DNA from: Methylobacterium nodulans ORS 2060 | GTDB lineage: Bacteria; Pseudomonadota; Alphaproteobacteria; Rhizobiales; Beijerinckiaceae | NCBI RefSeq assembly: GCF_000022085.1 | Contig: NC_011894.1 | Span: 1,948,501 to 2,012,500, forward strand | Reading direction: 5' to 3' | DNA length: 64,000 nt | In this document: in pieces, positions 62,077-64,000 of the stretch | Numbering within the stretch: position 1 is the first letter of the stretch | How the letters are laid out: each line of letters begins with the position of its first letter | Notes under the pieces: generated by a model | The model's input: the letters and a program-made list of their open reading frames with translations, nothing else | The model's database searches: none | Told to the model about the DNA's origin: nothing | Position numbers and translations under genes: made by a program

Positions 62077-64000
62077 ATGCCCCGCACGCATGCGATCGAG
62101 GACTACCGCAACTTCGGCATCATGGCGCACATTGATGCCGGCAAGACCACGACGACCGAGCGGATCCTCTACTACACCGGCAAGTCCCACAAGATCGGCG
62201 AGGTCCATGAGGGCGCCGCCACCATGGACTGGATGGAGCAGGAGCAGGAGCGTGGCATCACGATCACCTCGGCTGCGACCACCTGCTTCTGGCGCGACAA
62301 GCGCCTGAACATCATCGACACCCCCGGCCACGTCGACTTCACCATCGAGGTGGAGCGCTCGCTTCGCGTGCTCGACGGCGCCGTCTGCGTGCTCGACGGC
62401 AACCAGGGTGTCGAGCCCCAGACCGAGACCGTCTGGCGCCAGGCCGACAAGTACGACGTGCCGCGCGTCGTCTTCGTCAACAAGATGGACAAGATCGGCG
62501 CCGACTTCTTCAAGTGCGTCGCCGACATCATCGACCGCGTGGCCGGCAAGCCGGTCTGCCTGCAACTGCCCGTCGGCGCGGAGAGCAGCTTCCGCGGCGT
62601 GGTCGACCTGATCAAGATGAAGGCGATCATCTGGTCGGGCGAGGCGCTCGGCGCGAGCTTCTCCGAGGAGGAGATCCCGGCCGACCTCGCCGAGCAGGCA
62701 GCGGAGTACCGCACCAAGCTCATCGAAGCCTGCGTCGAGCTGGATGACGACGCCATGGCCGCCTATCTCGACGGCGTCGAGCCGGACGAGGCCACGCTGC
62801 GCAAGCTCGTGCGCGTTGCGGTGCAGCGGCGCGCCTTCCACCCGGTGCTCTGCGGCTCGGCCTTCAAGAACAAGGGCGTGCAGCCCCTCCTCGACGCCGT
62901 CGTCGACTACCTCCCCTCGCCCGCTGATCGCGGCGAGATCAAGGGCATCGACTACAAGACCGAGGAAGAGGTCGTCCGGAAGCCCTCCGACAGCGATCCG
63001 TTCTCCATGCTCGCCTTCAAGATCATGGACGACCCGCATGTCGGCACGATCACCTTCTGCCGCATCTACTCGGGCAAGGTGGAGTCGGGTGCGAACCTCC
63101 TGAACTCGACCCGCGACAAGCGCGAGCGCGTCGGCCGCATGCTGCTGATGCACGCCAACAACCGCGAGGACATCAAGGAGGCCTATGCGGGCGACATTGT
63201 CGCGCTCGCCGGCCTGAAGGACACCCGCACGGGCGATACCCTCTGCGATCCGAACAAGGCCGTGATCCTGGAGAAGATGGAGTTCCCCGAGCCGGTCATC
63301 GAGATCGCGGTCGAGCCGAAGTCCAAGGCGGACCAGGAGAAGCTCGGCATCGCGCTCTCGAAGCTCGCCGCCGAGGATCCGTCCTTCCGCGTCTCGACCG
63401 ATCCGGAATCCGGCCAGACCATCCTCAAGGGGATGGGCGAGCTCCACCTCGACATCAAGGTCGACATCCTGAAGCGCACCTACAAGGTCGAGGCCAATAT
63501 CGGCCAGCCGCAGGTGGCGTACCGGGAGAAGCTGACCCGCCGCACCGAGGTGGACTACACCCACAAGAAGCAGACCGGCGGCACCGGTCAGTTCGCGCGG
63601 GTGAAGCTGGTGGTCGAGCCGAACGAGCCGGGCGCCGGTTACTCGTTCGAGTCGAAGATCGTCGGCGGCGCGGTGCCCAAGGAGTACATCCCGGGCGTCG
63701 AGAAGGGCCTCCAGAGCGTGATGACCGCCGGCATCCTGGCGGGCTTCCCGGTGGTCGACATCAAGGTGGAGCTGATCGACGGCGCCTACCACGAGGTCGA
63801 CTCCTCGGCGCTCGCCTTCGAGATCGCTTCGCGGGCCGCGCTCCGCGAGGCGCTGCAGAAGGGCGGCTCGGTCCTGCTCGAGCCGGTGATGAAGGTCGAG
63901 GTCGTGACCCCCGAGGATTACACCGGCTCGGTCATCGGCGACCTGAACTCCCGGCGCGGCCAGATCCAGGGCCAGGACATGCGCGGCAACGCCACCGTCA
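62077..64000 (+). CDS. fusA: Elongation factor G, cut by window end
   Basis: Translocation GTPase. 641 codons are present of the usual roughly 690, so the C-terminus lies beyond the window. The P-loop [15 protein letters not shown], the [10 protein letters not shown] switch I, DTPGHVDF switch II and [10 protein letters not shown] are clear; domains II to IV follow. The ATG at [12 protein letters not shown] has TCAGGAGC upstream. It is the third gene of the str operon; tuf often follows. Confidence 0.98.

Overview
The window is high-GC chromosomal DNA of an alphaproteobacterium of the Hyphomicrobiales, most likely Methylobacterium/Methylorubrum or a close relative. The reasons are the AcpXL/LpxXL very-long-chain fatty acid (VLCFA) lipid A cluster, a probable hopanoid methylase, the KpsE-type exporter, the tuf-trnW-secE-nusG-rplKA...rpoBC-rpsLG-fusA order, and several families of palindromic intergenic repeats. 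No genus call is possible without a search. The right-hand third is a core housekeeping locus. The left two thirds are ordinary chromosome with small operons, dispersed repeats and one low-GC islet.

Layout. 1-9.3 kb: gluQ, a GlxA-type AraC regulator divergent from an isonitrile hydratase-like gene, glgX, a kpsE-like gene with a small partner, and cobC/cobD whose start codons share one CATG. 9.3-14.4 kb: an MFS carrier, then a MarR / FUSC / DUF1656 / HlyD efflux operon with a candidate operator. 14.6-22.2 kb: a DUF1223 protein, then the minus-strand VLCFA lipid A cluster acpXL-fabZXL-fabF2XL-fabF1XL-SDR-(SH3 protein)-adh2XL-lpxXL. 22.5-34.6 kb: AI-2E family protein, tyrS, anmK with an orphan MrcB_N-domain gene, aroC, an HTH-RibB-RibA-like fusion, an HDAC-family deacetylase, an L,D-transpeptidase and a biotin carboxylase (pccA). 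35.0-36.4 kb: a low-GC islet holding a frameshifted DnaB-like helicase gene between two matching TGTCGCAAAA/TTTTGCGAC structures. 36.4-44.5 kb: DUF192 and double cold-shock genes, a DUF1624 membrane protein, efp divergent from epmA-epmB, a GST, an RraA-like protein, DUF3253, DUF599 and acylphosphatase genes.

44.7-64 kb: tuf, tRNA-Trp, secE, nusG, rplK, rplA, a B12-binding radical SAM gene resembling hpnP, rplJ, rplL, rpoB, rpoC, rpsL, rpsG and fusA (cut by the window end). The rplJ and rpsL transcription units have recognisable sigma-70-type promoters followed by long leaders, and several strong hairpins separate the genes.

Themes. Cell envelope: VLCFA lipid A, the putative hopanoid methylase, KpsE-like protein, L,D-transpeptidase, AnmK. 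Translation: GluQ, TyrS, EF-P with its lysylation enzymes, and the ribosomal/RNA polymerase locus. The least expected items are the DNA-binding domain fused to a riboflavin enzyme, the stand-alone MrcB_N protein, the radical SAM gene inside the ribosomal protein operon, and palindromic repeats whose ends form the stop codons of five genes.
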